Assembly: GCA_011763485.2 (NCBI GenBank)
Contig: JAANSK020001134.1
Coordinates: 1-29,855, forward strand
DNA: 29,855 nucleotides
Direction of reading: 5' to 3'
Source of the DNA: Isoetes engelmannii
Lineage: Eukaryota > Streptophyta > Lycopodiopsida > Isoetales > Isoetaceae
Shown here in pieces: positions 8,938 through 20,450 of the stretch. The notes below the pieces were generated by a model, which was not told the origin of the DNA, did not search any database, and worked only from the letters and a program-made list of their open reading frames with translations. Within the stretch, counting starts at the first letter, position 1. Every line of letters starts with the position of its first letter. The translations under genes and the position numbers were made by a program.

Positions 8938-10440
8938 GAGGATATTACTAGAACTATATCATATGTCCATCATTGCATTCTAAAAGAATTAGGACAAAAC
9001 GAGTATCCGTCGACAATCCGACGAGTCTAAATATTTCCCGGCGTAAAAAAAGCAAAAAACCTTTGGCTATATAATATTAGAAAATTTCAAAAACTTGTTT
9101 ACCACCGGCGAAACAACTAGTGATTCTAGCAGTTAGATCATTAGATATGCTCGAATATATCTTAAGATGCTCACAACCGACCCTCCCCCTGGAGAATTGC
9201 CCCAGGCGCAATCCAGAAATCAATTACAAACAAGCTCTATTCCTTTCTACGGTAAACGTTTTTTGCATAGTACTATTTTTGTTTGACTGTCTATATTGAT
9301 AGTCTATAACAAGCAAAATGTTCACTATATCATCTCCTTCGGACAAACGAGACTCAAACTACACAAAAACATGCATGCACTAATAGAATATGCAAATGTG
9401 TTGTAGCGGCCCTGTTACACAATAGTGGTTGCAGTGGAAAACTCCAGACTTACCTCCAGAATAAACAAGATTATGGTGACCTTGTACTTCTCATACTGCA
9501 AGGGAAGACACCATCTACGCACCACAGGCAACTAAGAAGGCAAAGTATGGGCAAACTCGTGTAGAAAACAACGGAGATTGTTCCTAAAAGGGCCTGTATA
9601 AGTCGTTGGGCATCCATGCGTGCCAAAACTTCTCTAAACTTTGGTGATCCTCTTGTATTTTATCTCTTTTCGAAGGTTTATAAAGCACCATCACCAGATC
9701 CAAAAGTATGGAGAAGACTCCAAAAACGGAGGGAGGGGGAGGCGGAGGAGGGGGGTTTGGTGGTTTACCATATTAACTAGAAGGTAGACCTCACCCAATT
9801 GCCATGTGGGGCCAATGCATAGGCTTAGGGTTGACTATGAATGGCCTCACTTGTGACGTTCCCATAAAATATATGGCAGGAATTACCTATATTTGACAGA
9901 CACGTCATAGTAAAAGACGACACAGTCGACATGTACAATTTTAACCCTGGTGTAGTCTCTGGGGACTACATCTCTAGTTGGCTATAGTCATTGCGCATTG
10001 TGTCTTGGTCAACCTGCAAATTATGCACAAGAGGAACGGATATAGTGGTCTAGCCAGTGACCGTTTTGCCACATTTCTATCTGTTGACTATCTAGAGACC
10101 TTGATCGTCAGTTGATTCCTTCCCAGAGTCGAAATTGGGGTATAAGGAGCCTATGTCCATATTGATGACATGTTCGATGGTTGATCACTTGGACAGATGG
10201 GCGTGGCGTCACCTTGAAGAGTGACGGAGGTGACGTCACTATATTGTTATAGTATTGTTTGATGTGTGCTATGTTTATGCCTTCGATACATCATAAAGAA
10301 GAACAAATCTCCTTATTAAACTGTTTTGATCTTGATTTTATGGTCATGCCATGTGTTTCTCAATTTGTATTTCGGTTATTGCCTTGTTGCTATTCTAAAT
10401 ATTTGATTGCTTTGATTTCGTTCATTTACAGTCGTCGCCA
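8938..10440. other. No gene recognised
   Basis: Mixed sequence without a recognisable protein or RNA gene. A G-rich patch (about 9729-9765, runs of 3, 5 and 6 G) is the only local peculiarity. An open frame from 10259 (plus) does not resemble a protein and partly overlaps the minus-strand fossil. Confidence 0.4.
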
Positions 10441-11870
10441 AAGCCGCCTTGTCGATTTGTTGTTGACCCAATTCCAGATGAATATCTGTATCTGTCAGTC
10501 TAGCCGGTCTTGTCTGAGATATCCTCTTCATTAGCATCAGCATATGCTACAAGATGTTCTTGGTTTTCATGCAGTACCTCACGATATTCATTCTATACCT
10601 CGTCATCGTGTGCCAGAGCACCAAGTATCACTCCGAGTTGCCTGTGATGTACTCTGTCAATAGTACTACTTAATTCTTGGGAGTTGGTCCGGAAATGGCC
10701 ATCAGCATTGGTAATGTCGTCGGAGCTGTTCGGTTGATACTTGAACTGACAATATTTCTACAACCAGTTAGAGGAACGAAGACATACGTCAAAGCTCACA
10801 AATTTAGCCATCTCTTTGTATACGGTCCATCATGTCGGCTTTAATATTGTCTCTTAAAAACTTGTCCAAGACCTGGGCATAAATATCTACCTCAGAAGTA
10901 TATATCAAGTCATCCAAGTTCTCTGGTATTACTCTCATCTTCATTGATTCAATGTCCGGGGCAGTTCCTGAAGGTTCACCTATCATTTCCTTTTTCGGTC
11001 CCACATTTTCCTCTCTTCTATGTGTCGTCTTCTGTTTTTGGTTCATCTTTTGCTAGCGTTTCCAGAAATGTGAGGAAGCTTTGAAGAAACCTTATTTTCC
11101 TTTCATCGTATTCCAAAGACACTCCTTTTTTCCTAGATCAAAACAACCGTAGAAAACATACCAGCTGAAAAGAAGTCGAGCACGCAACCATCATGCGACA
11201 GAAGTTGCTGCACAATGCAGTTAGCATAGGACATTGTCATTTGTGGTTGGAAGATGAAATCGCCATCTATTGACATCCAACAATATTTCATCCTGTATGT
11301 GAATATTGTCCTCCTCTGCTTCTTTTCTTTCTTGTCTGCCTCCTCGTCGTCGGTTGGGTCCCTAGTTGGCAGCTTAGTCCTATGTGTTGGATGATCTGGC
11401 AAAGTGAACTGCAAATCCAATCTTTCATGTTTAGGTAAAACCCTGACCTCACTTCTGTTGAGGAGGACGTCAGTGACAAAGTATTGGTGTTCCTTAATGC
11501 GCTTTTGGTTCTCGAACCCAGGATGCTCGTGGGTGCAAATATAAATGACGACAACCCCATCAATTTAAGATTGGCTATAAAGGCATTTGGGCATGTGGCC
11601 AGGAAGGAGTAACATCATCAGATGAAATAATTTGATCGTGGTCATTGCCGCAATTCTTTCATACAAATCCAAGAACTGAGACACCGTCCAATCTGTCTTT
11701 GAAATGTTACATGTCGACACAGATCAACTGGGCATGCTCGAGAACTGTGGTAGTTGGAATACCAGCATGTGTACAAATTTGGACCCTGTTTCTCTGCTGT
11801 TGTAGCAATTTATCATGTTCTGACAGTATAATCTCGTTAATACAGGCTAACCTAGCGGAAGGCAATAATA
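10440..11870 (-). pseudogene. Fossil coding region with DNA methyltransferase-like (N6-adenine/N4-cytosine) SAM-binding core
   Basis: Open minus-strand segments with protein-like composition follow one another across 1.4 kb. The most telling is 11133-11570. It contains GVVVIYICTHEHPGF, an acidic-basic linker (PTDDEEADKKEKKQRR), then FIFQPQ near 11241-11255 and GCVLDFFSAG at about 11160-11190. A QP or KP dipeptide about 20 residues before V-L-D-x-F is the arrangement seen in permuted DNA N6-adenine/N4-cytosine methyltransferases, where SAM motif I sits near the C terminus. An acidic E-Y-D strand with a following helix, as in the next SAM-binding strand, lies just downstream near 11065-11120. 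Hydrophilic segments (10804-11046 and about 10480-10720) continue the region. I cannot identify a clear DPPY/SPPY motif. The region is broken by several disruptions and is treated as a fossil. It could be a host gene relic or cargo of a mobile element. Confidence 0.5.
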
Positions 11871-11884
11871 GTCCTGAGGTACAA

Positions 11885-12371
11885 ATGGGACAGAAGGGAC
11901 ATGGATGCAGAAGGCACGTCAGCCACGCCCAAGTCAGATAGCATGCTGGGCGGCATGCCGAAGTCAAGAGGCACGTCCAAAGCCGTGAAGAGGAGAGATG
12001 AGACAGAGTGATTAGCGCCACGCCACCATAGAGAGATTCACGGCCTTTATGGCTCTGTCCCCTGAAGTTATGGAGATTATTCTGTCTGTCAACAGTGGTC
12101 ATGGAGCAATTAGCCGACTCTCATTTATGGGTCTAAGGCCATTGTACTATAGTTGTACTATATATAGCAGATGTTTTAGGCTAGAAGGTTAGACAAGATA
12201 GACGAGATTTTGCTGTTCTCTTGTTTCAGATCCCAGCCTTGGGCGAGATCCCCTTTTGTATCTCATTTTATTGCATCAAGAGATTTACATTTTGTCATTG
12301 GTTTCTCTTTTTTCAGTTCTGTTTTCTTCAGTTTTTCATCTTAGTTCTCTTTTGCAAAATCCTGCGTGACA
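11885..12371 (+). mobile_element. Probable 5' LTR of the Ty3/gypsy element
   Basis: The stretch before gag looks like an LTR. It has a TATA box (CTATATATAG, 12158-12167), a transcribed T-rich leader, and an end in CA at 12370-12371. That end is followed by TTAGCATCAGGG, a diverged match to the initiator-tRNA-Met primer-binding site used by many plant LTR elements. The left boundary is approximate. I found no matching 3' copy, so the call rests on these internal signals and on position. Confidence 0.45.
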
Positions 12372-12495
12372 CTTAGCATCAGGGTCTTCCTGCTTGGCTC
12401 CATGGTCCTCATAGAGGGTGTCTTGCAGGAGATCCCGGACCTAGACCCCAAACACTGTCGCCGATTGCCAGGTCTAAGTTCTTCTTTTCTCCCAG

Positions 12496-13930
12496 ATGAT
12501 TGCTAGGTCTTTCACCCAGGAAGAACTCCTCGAGCAAGCTGCTGCTCGCCTTGACCGACAGCAGCACCGAGATGCTATTGGGGATCATTTTCATTATGAT
12601 TATAATATTGAAGGTTGACGTCCAGATCGCGTGCCCATTTTGCATCCCCTCACCAAAAGATTTTTCACGACTGACCTCTCCAGCCCATTGTCACAATTGC
12701 TCTCAACCTCAGTCACCTCGTCACTATTTTTAGACATCCAAGAGCACTTATATTCATATTCTTCCATAGCAGACTCCTCTGCCCTCATAGCCCACTTCCC
12801 CACAACATGTTCTGGGCTATCCTCATGTCTCTTTTGGCTCTTAGTATGTTACTATTTTTTAGTCTTTGCCATCTTTTAATCCCACCTCAATGTTTATAAT
12901 GTGGGGGATGTTGATGAGGAAAATCACGTTAGCCAGCCTGCCGATTCGAAACTTCCACCTTTCTCTGTTCCCCTGGGATTTCCGTTTCCTCAAATTTTCA
13001 CTTCCTTGCCATAGGGTATCACCCGCTGGCCCTTCGAACTACCAACAGGTTCCTTAAATTTGTCAACCACCACTTATGTAGCAGGTCCTCTGCTAGTCTC
13101 CACGGTCTCTACGGCTCCTGCTGGTCTAAATCTCAAGCTCAACTATCCAATTTTTGGCAGTCCTAAGGGCAAACCTATGCTGAGAAAAGCTCTGGCCATG
13201 CTCAATAGACACGCTCAGCATCAGATAAAGTTCCACATTTTCTTGACCACGCTGCGTGCAACACTAAATCAATGGCTCATGGCTGATAAGAGCCACTGGA
13301 AGCAAAATTGGAATGACATGAAGACAACCTTTTTGGAGCATTATGGTTCTTCTGCTGATCAACAACAATTATTAAAGGAACTCAATGATCTCCATTAGCA
13401 ACATACCGAGTCTGCAAGGGATTTTGCTGACCGTATGCTCATCATAGTCAGCAAACTCAAGGAGTATCCTACCAAAAGGCAGATCCTTGTTTGGTTTCTC
13501 CAAGGACTGCCTCTATCTATTCATATCATGACAGAGTACCTGCACCCTACTTCCTTGGAGCAGGCCATTGATTTCGTCAATCATTCCGTCAATGTGTCAA
13601 ACCATGGTGTCCCTCTTACAGATCGTCCATTTATGCAGCAGGCTTTGGTTCCACAAAATTCGGTGCAACAATAGCAGGCATATCAACAGCAACACAGCCA
13701 AATCTCGTGCCACATTTGCAAATATCAAGGTCATTTGGCAAATGATTGTAACTCTTCCAATGGACCTCCTTTCTGTAATTGCTGCAACATGGCTAATCAC
13801 ATTATGGAGGAATGCACGCCTGCCATCCCACGCCCTTCAGGCAGAAGATAGTCTTTCAAGTCCAAACCATGCCTCAGATCAGCAACCTCAGCAATATCAG
13901 CAGCAATAGCAGAATAAAAAATCACGGGGT
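12496..13930 (+). mobile_element. gag region of the gypsy element
   Basis: The region begins near an ATG at 12496 (MIARSFTQEELLEQAAARLD). A retrotransposon Gag capsid-type domain lies at about 13080-13600, recognisable from LNQWLMADKSHWKQNWNDMK, FLEHYGSS and ESARDFADRM. Two CCHC zinc knuckles follow, CHICKYQGHLANDC (13708-13749) and CNCCNMANHIMEEC (13774-13815). A third knuckle-like CxxC lies near 13974. The region packages element RNA in living relatives. It is broken here. Confidence 0.85.
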
Positions 13931-14754
13931 CAGCCAGCCCGCCAACCCTTTGGTCATGCTAAAGTTCAGTGCTATCACTGTCATGAATAGGGTCACACTA
14001 CTTCTATATGTCCTCAGCTACCTCAGGTACAAGTTCAGCTTCCTGGTACAGACTAGACTACATCTGTTCGCCTTACAACATATCAACTTTGGGTCGCCAA
14101 TGGAAAACAAGGGGCACGCCTCCAGTTCAGCCGACCACCAAGGGCTCTGTCGCGACAACAACAGCCTCAACAGGCTCAGACTCAGGTGCCTTTGGATCAA
14201 AAGGCCCTGGAAGAAATTTACAATGCTCTTAATTCACCTTTGCAGTCAAATTGGATTGGCATCGTTTCATGCCAATGCCAGGCACAGAGTCCACGCGCTT
14301 ATGCCTTGGTTCCTCACGAATACACAACAAGCATATGTGATTCCTGCTACCAAATCTGTGCATTTTGCCCCAGATTAGGAGAAACTCATGCCACATGTTA
14401 TGCCTAAGGTCCTGAAAATATTCTCAAACTTATGCAAGCTGCAGAAGATCACATGCTGGCAAATGTGCACGCCACCATGCGCACCCAACAGTGTATGGCA
14501 GACCAGAACTCTTCATCACCGTCTACTCACAAGAGCACTTATTCTAATATTGCAGCTGAGGTGGAGTTATTGAATGAAGTTTTTGCCTTCCTGCCTATGG
14601 AAGCAACTCCACTGGATCCTACCAATCCGCTAGCACATGTGTCCTTGGAATTACAAGAGGAACGCGCAAAAATCAAGATTCCCTTGAAATTACCCACTAT
14701 CCTGAAGCTTTGTCCTGCTCTCTGTGAACAGCTGCCGCTCCCTACCATTTTGGT

Positions 14755-15130
14755 TGGAGTTGTTGCTACTACTACACCCACTGTGCATGCTACGTTCGGT
14801 AGTCAACAAGTAAATCATGTTCAAATAGATGATAGGAGTGCAGTTAATCTCATTACGGATAAACTCAGGCGCCGACTTGGGATTAAACAGCTCTATCATG
14901 CTCTGTATGACATCAAATTGGCAATTGGCCACATCACACGACCACAAGGCATTACTTCCAAGATGACTATCAACATTGGAGATCTCACCTTCCCACTAGA
15001 ATCTAGTGTTTGGAAGGTTGGTGAAGGTCTTGGTGACTATGAGATGTTGGTTGGACGACCTTTCTTGCGCCAAGCCAAAAGCATTTATGATTGGGCTACA
15101 GATCAGCTCATCATTACTGATGGACAGTTG
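14755..15130 (+). mobile_element. Retropepsin-like protease region of the gypsy element
   Basis: Between gag and RT lies an open region whose centre reads VNHVQIDDRSAVNLI, followed by PQGITSKMTINIGDLTFPLE and EMLVGRPFLRQAKSIYDW. This is the layout of plant gypsy aspartic proteases (active-site loop, hydrophobic flap, I/L-G-x-x-F-L). The upstream sequence (14432-14750) is a linker without a recognisable domain. It is part of a dead element. Confidence 0.75.
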
Positions 15131-15785
15131 AACGCCACTATGGATCTCGAGACAAGTCAACTAATTTATGTAGAACATGCTGAACCTTCTTTGTCTGATA
15201 GTAATTCTGAAGAAGTTCAACCTACCTTTCAGGTTCAAGCTCCCCCTGCGGGCTTGCCTCTCTCTTCTTATCCTGAATATGCTGACCCTTGAGGTGACAT
15301 GACTTTGGATAATGACAATGCAATTGCAGCTTTGATTGATCCCTATTTAGCTCCCTGCAATCAAGTGCAAGTTGTCACTCCTCCTGATGAGGAAGACACT
15401 CAACACTTCTCTTTTGATGATATTGAGACCACGCTCAAACAACCCGTGATGGATACAGAGCAGCCTCCCTTGTTTTTCCACACAACAAAGTGCGGTACCG
15501 CCTGTTTTGTTGTCACCACCAGCGCATACTGTCACTAAGAAAGATGGTGTTCCTCATATCCAAATAATGAAGGTCGAAGTTGTCGATCTCAGACAAGATC
15601 AACCCATTCGCATAGCGGCCGGTCTCCTCAAGCCCTACAAGAGCCGCCCTTGCTCTATTCAAGAAGTTCAAAGACATTTTTGCGTGGAGGTGGCATCAAG
15701 AAGAAATTGGGGGAACTCACTATTGCTACCAAATGGGATGCCTGCCCCATCTAGCAATGACAGTATAGGCTCAACCCAAATTATC

Positions 15786-16830
15786 ATGACCGGGTAAAAA
15801 TGGAGATTGATAGGCTTCTCGTTGCTGAACTTATTTACGAGGTCAAACATTCTAAATAGGCGAGCCCATTGTTATCGCCTTGAAGCACAATGACAAGATT
15901 CGCGTTTGTGTGGATTATCGTAAGCTCAATATGGCCACGGAGCGTGATCACTTTCCGTTGCCTTTTACATGAAATATATTCCTTCATGGACTCTGGCTAC
16001 AATCAGATCTCCATCAAACCCGAGGATCAGTTGAAGGCCACATTCACCACGCCTTGAAGAACCTTTGCTTACAAAGTGGTTCCCTTTGGGCTGTCCAATT
16101 TCTCCGTCAACTTTTTCGCGCATCATGCTATCAGTCTTTCAATACTTTATGAAGGATAATCCCTTTTTACATATTTTTCAAGATGATTTTTCTGTCTACA
16201 GCTCGTGGACGCTCATCTTTCTAGGTTGGAGTTGGTCTTCCAAAAATGTGATGAATCTGGCATCAGTCTCAACCCAAAGAAGTGTACACCTCTAGTCTTT
16301 TGTTAGGTCATGTGGTCCGCAAACACGGCATCACCACGGTTTCAGCCAAGATCAGCTATGTTCTTAACGCTCAACCTCCAACAAATATCAAGGGGACTCG
16401 TTCTCTTTTAGGGCAAGTCAACTATTATGCTATTTTTATTTCAGGGTTAGCTGCTAAAGCTGATCCTATTCACAAACTCACAAGTGATGAATCCAATTAG
16501 GCATGGAACCCTGCCTTCAAGGAATTAAAAAGTTTGCTCATGCAAGCACCGGTACTTGTCCCTCCTCAATGGGATAAGCCTTTTCCTGTGCATGTGGACG
16601 TTTTTGTCTTTGCTATTGGTGATGTTCTTTTTCAAGAGTATGACACGGGCCATGATCGCCCCATTCACTTCGCTAGTCGAAAACTCAATCCTGGTGAGAA
16701 GAATTACTCAGCCATGCAAAGAGAGGCTTTGGGACTCATCTTCTGTATCAGACGGTTCCGGCATTATCTTCTAGACAATAAGGTGAGTTCTTTCTGGATC
16801 ATCAAGCTCTTCTGTACTTGATCAACAAAA
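15786..16830 (+). mobile_element. Reverse transcriptase and RNase H region of the gypsy element
   Basis: RT landmarks are VKMEIDRLLVAELIYEV (from 15795), RVCVDYRKLNMATERDHFPL (about 15902-15961), VPFGLSN, and the catalytic Y/x-x-D-D type box QDDF (about 16179-16190) followed by SVYS. RNase H follows with FASRKLNPGEKNYSAMQREA and FRHYLLDNK (about 16670-16785). This order and wording are typical of plant Ty3/gypsy pol. The region is broken. Confidence 0.9.
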
Positions 16831-17130
16831 ACATGCCCACGGGCAGAATTGCACGGTGGGTCCTATTAATGCAAGAATTCGCTCCATTTGGGATTATCCA
16901 CAAAACGGGGAAGTCTCATATTGTTCCCGACTATCTTTCATGCTTTCATACTGATGACCCTTCTTCGGATGTTTCAGATGCTTTTCCTAATGCTCAACTT
17001 TCTTTAGTCACGGCCACGCCAGATTAATTTCATGACTATCAGCAGTACTTGTTAACTGGCATGCTCCCCACACAGGATCATACGCTCTCTCCTGAGAAGA
17101 TTAGAGTCTCGTGAAGTTCGAGACTATACA

Positions 17131-18240
17131 ATGGTTTCAGGTCATTTATATAAACGAGGCAAGGACATGATTTTACGACGTCATAAAATTCCAGATATTG
17201 TGTGCCACGCTTGTGAAGGCTTAGATGGTGGCCATTTTAGAGGCGATAATACTGCACGAAAAATCCTCTTGGCAGGATACATTTGGCCCACACTATTCAA
17301 GAACGCCCATGCTCACGCCCGCACTTGTGATGTCTGACAATAGGTAGGACGGCCAACGGCACAAGATGCTCTCTCTTTGACGCCTGTCGCCACGCCACTC
17401 CCTTTCCGCAAATGGGGGATGGATTTGGGATTTTATTGGTCCTATTGATTCTCCTGCTCAACATACTCGTGCTCGGTACATCTTAGTTCTCACAGATTAT
17501 GCTACCAAATGGGCGGAAGCTTGTGCCTTGCCAGACAACACGACATCAAGCACGGTCCATGTTCTGTACACCCATATTATCACACGCTTTGGCTGCTCTA
17601 CAGAACTTGTTAGTGATCAGGGAGTGTATTTTGTCAACCGTACTATCAAGGAACTCACGGACTATCTCCATAATCATCAAAAGAGCATGTTTTATTATCC
17701 ACAAGGCAATGGACTTGCTGAGAGTACAATAAGACCCTCAGCAATAATTAGAAAAAGATCTGTGATGCTTCTCGAAAAGATTGACATGAAAAGTTGCCTA
17801 CAGTTTCATGGGCTTACAATACTACCTATAAAATTGTTACTGGCCAAACTCATACTTGTTTACGGCCAAGAGGCTCTCATGCCCTTTGAATATGTGCTAT
17901 TCACTCTTCGTTTTCAGGTCGCCACTATGCATGATCCTCCTGCTGCATTAAAAGAAAGAGTTTATCAGCTTCAATAACTGGATAAACTTCGTCGAGATGT
18001 TATCTTCGAATTCTGGCTGGAAATCAGGGCAAGCTCAAACTTCGTTGGCTCGGCCCTTACAAAGTAGATCAAGTGGTGCAACCCAGTGTGTTCCAGCTCA
18101 CAGAATTGGATGGCACCCCTTTACCATCTCTAGTTAATGGATTTCAGTTAAAGTCATTTCATACCACTGCAGATCTGCACATAGCCTCAGACAAAGACAA
18201 AGACAAAAACAAAGACAAAGACACAGAACAAGAACACTAG
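17131..18240 (+). mobile_element. Integrase region of the gypsy element
   Basis: A zinc-binding HHCC region (CHACEGLDGGHFRGD...YIWP...CDV, about 17199-17336) is followed by the catalytic core. The core shows LVLTDYATKWAEA (about 17485), VSDQGVYF (about 17610) and YYPQGNGLAEST (about 17695-17730), with spacing that fits a D,D35,E core. A C-terminal stretch with LRWLGPYKVDQV (about 18040-18075) resembles the GPY/F module. A lysine/aspartate tail made by a GACAAA hexamer array (about 18189-18228) ends the region. I see no chromodomain. It is broken. Confidence 0.88.
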
Positions 18241-19169
18241 AGCTGGACCAAAACGCCTTTTATTTATGGAGATCAAAATTTACAAAAAAAAAAGAGGTGC
18301 TTGGTCTTTTCATCACCCCCCCCTCCCAAAAAAAATATATATATATATCTTCCCATATGCTCCTTCGCATTCGGAGTAGCAATGGCTCGTATGATGATGT
18401 ATCCCTCACTGGAGGAGTAACACAGGTGCAGGACTGTGTCCATATACACACTGTCTGGATCATCCGGCATATCGGCATAGCCGGACAACCAACCATCCAT
18501 CGGGATACCTCGGTTCTTCACACGAAACAAATCTATGAAGTTCATTTGGCATGTCAGCCATTCCCATCAGTTCTTAGGCATGGTGCATCTCACGTTCACA
18601 ATATTGTTTGCCATATTGCTCTAGTATTTGCTATGCATGCTCTCCTCCGGACCGAAGTCCCACTTGTATAGTCCTCTCCGTTTGTCTTGCTAGCATTCGG
18701 TGCCGCCGTGGTTTTATCAGGCACGTCCCATATTCATCTGCAAAATATCCCCATTAAGGAGATATCTTATGAAATTTTCGTACTTAGCCACAAATCTTTT
18801 GGAAAATTATTCTCTCTACTATCCGTTTGCAGTAACTTTCTCGAGTTGCCGTTCTTAATTATGCTTGCAACTATTCTGTTCACGCCAATTTTCTTCATCA
18901 TTAAGCCTACACTGTACACATGCAGCATATCCCATCATCCAGCATTTTCATCTCATCCGGTCCTTGGCAGATTTCTGAGATTTTGCTAATGCATGCAAAT
19001 TTAAAAGTTTCTCCAGGATTTCGACACCTTGCATCCTTCAACGGTCACGATTTTCTCTCCCTCGAGTCTATAACAGGACTTTTGTAAACATGCACGAACC
19101 CTACCACCTTATCGTCTTCCTTCTTCAAGATCGTCTACTTCTTCCACTCCGGCGCCTCATTTCTCTACC
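18241..19169. other. Spacer between pol and the extra ORF
   Basis: No gene is recognised. It contains homopolymer and dinucleotide runs near 18284-18350 (A10, C7-8, A8 and an AT tract) and two unremarkable open frames. It lies between the end of integrase and the additional element ORF. Confidence 0.5.
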
Positions 19170-20450
19170 ATGGCTTCATCCTCTCGATTCACCACTCTTT
19201 CTGATGCTCCTGCAGATGCAGCTGCCTTTGCTAGTCTTCATTTCTCCAGCGCCTCGACTCTGGCTCTCCCTCCTCAAGATCAAGCAGTTGTCTGAAATGT
19301 TGGTCTTCATAAGTTTGCACAGGAAAAACTGCCTATTCCAAACTCTGCACAACTTTCTCACTTTGTTGTTCATCTGGTTCGAGTCATGGGCGGTTACCAA
19401 ACTTTAGTTTATGGGACATCCATGCCCTCACACATGCTCTTTTAGCACAATTTTTTCGGCTTCCGCAGCACCTATCCGTTATAGGTACGACAGATCTTCT
19501 CAAATTTGACGTTCTTGTCGATGGCGTTTCAGCATATACTGCCACTAAGGTTAGGCTTACTACTTTCGCTAAGCCATATGATTCTTTTGTCAAATTTTTG
19601 TGGCGCCAGTTCCATGGCCACCCGGTCAAGAACACTCGGCTTAACAAGTTATTCTATAGCACGGCCATGGTTGCCATACATTTGGAGTCTCACATTGATT
19701 GGGTTCAGCTACTTTTTCAACGTCTCCTTGAAGAAGTTGAAAGATTACACAAAGTTCTGAACTCTAACACTAAGACCAACTTTGGTGCTCATCTGCAAGC
19801 TATTATGGATTATTTTATTCTAGATCCTTCTGTCAGTCAGTTTTCCCCACGCCTGTCTGAATCCAGGATAATGGATATTATAATAAGTGCAGTCCGAGAT
19901 CTTTATCATGAAACATTTCATCAGGAGGTTACTTCTCAAAATCAAGACCAAAATTCACGACAGGTTCCTTCTGCAGTTATACAAGTTGCCTCTGATACCA
20001 TTTCGCCACAGTGCCCTCCTTCTAGCCCCATTGCTTAGTCAAGAGCTTCCACTCCTCATGGGGAAGACCAGAGTGCTCTGCCTATGCCTCCCTGTGGTAT
20101 TTTATACCAATATGAACAGAATGTGGAGAGCTCACTTAATCAGTTAAGAGAGTATCAAAATAAGTTGATGGATTCTGTCAAGGAACAACTGGATGTTGCC
20201 GATACCTTGACCCGTGAGCTCCAAAAGCCAACACCAAGCTCACTAAGCTGGAAGATAACCTGCAGCAACAACATGGAGTTCTCTTGAGCACCCGTGGAGA
20301 ATTGCATGTTGCCAAAGATGCCAAGGCACAGTCAGATACTCTTCACGCTTCCTTATAGACACAACTGGATAGCCTTAATGTTCATCAATTTTGGTTCGAA
20401 TGCGTGGAGGATTTTCTTGTTACTGCAATTTTGTTTTCTAGTACTATCTG
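19170..20450 (+). mobile_element. Extra ORF downstream of pol, coiled-coil C terminus, function unknown
   Basis: Plus-strand segments from an ATG at 19170 (MASSSRFTTLSDAPADAAAF) to about 20450 look like one decayed protein of roughly 420 residues. The middle part (19598-20038) has a globular, helix-rich stretch with DWVQLLFQRLLEEVERLHKV. The last part (about 20084-20340) is heptad-like (YEQNVESSLNQLREYQNKL, then KEQLDVADTLTREL), a probable coiled coil. I see no signal peptide or membrane segment, so nothing supports an envelope. The position after pol in the same orientation suggests it belongs to the gypsy element. It is broken. Confidence 0.6.

Noticed and set aside
9729-9765. G-rich patch as a G-quadruplex
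   Set aside because: Only three runs of three or more G with uneven loops. A four-run quadruplex needs splitting of a long run, so the evidence is weak.
10259-10534. 91-codon plus-strand ORF
   Set aside because: Composition is not protein-like and it is antisense to the better-supported minus-strand fossil.
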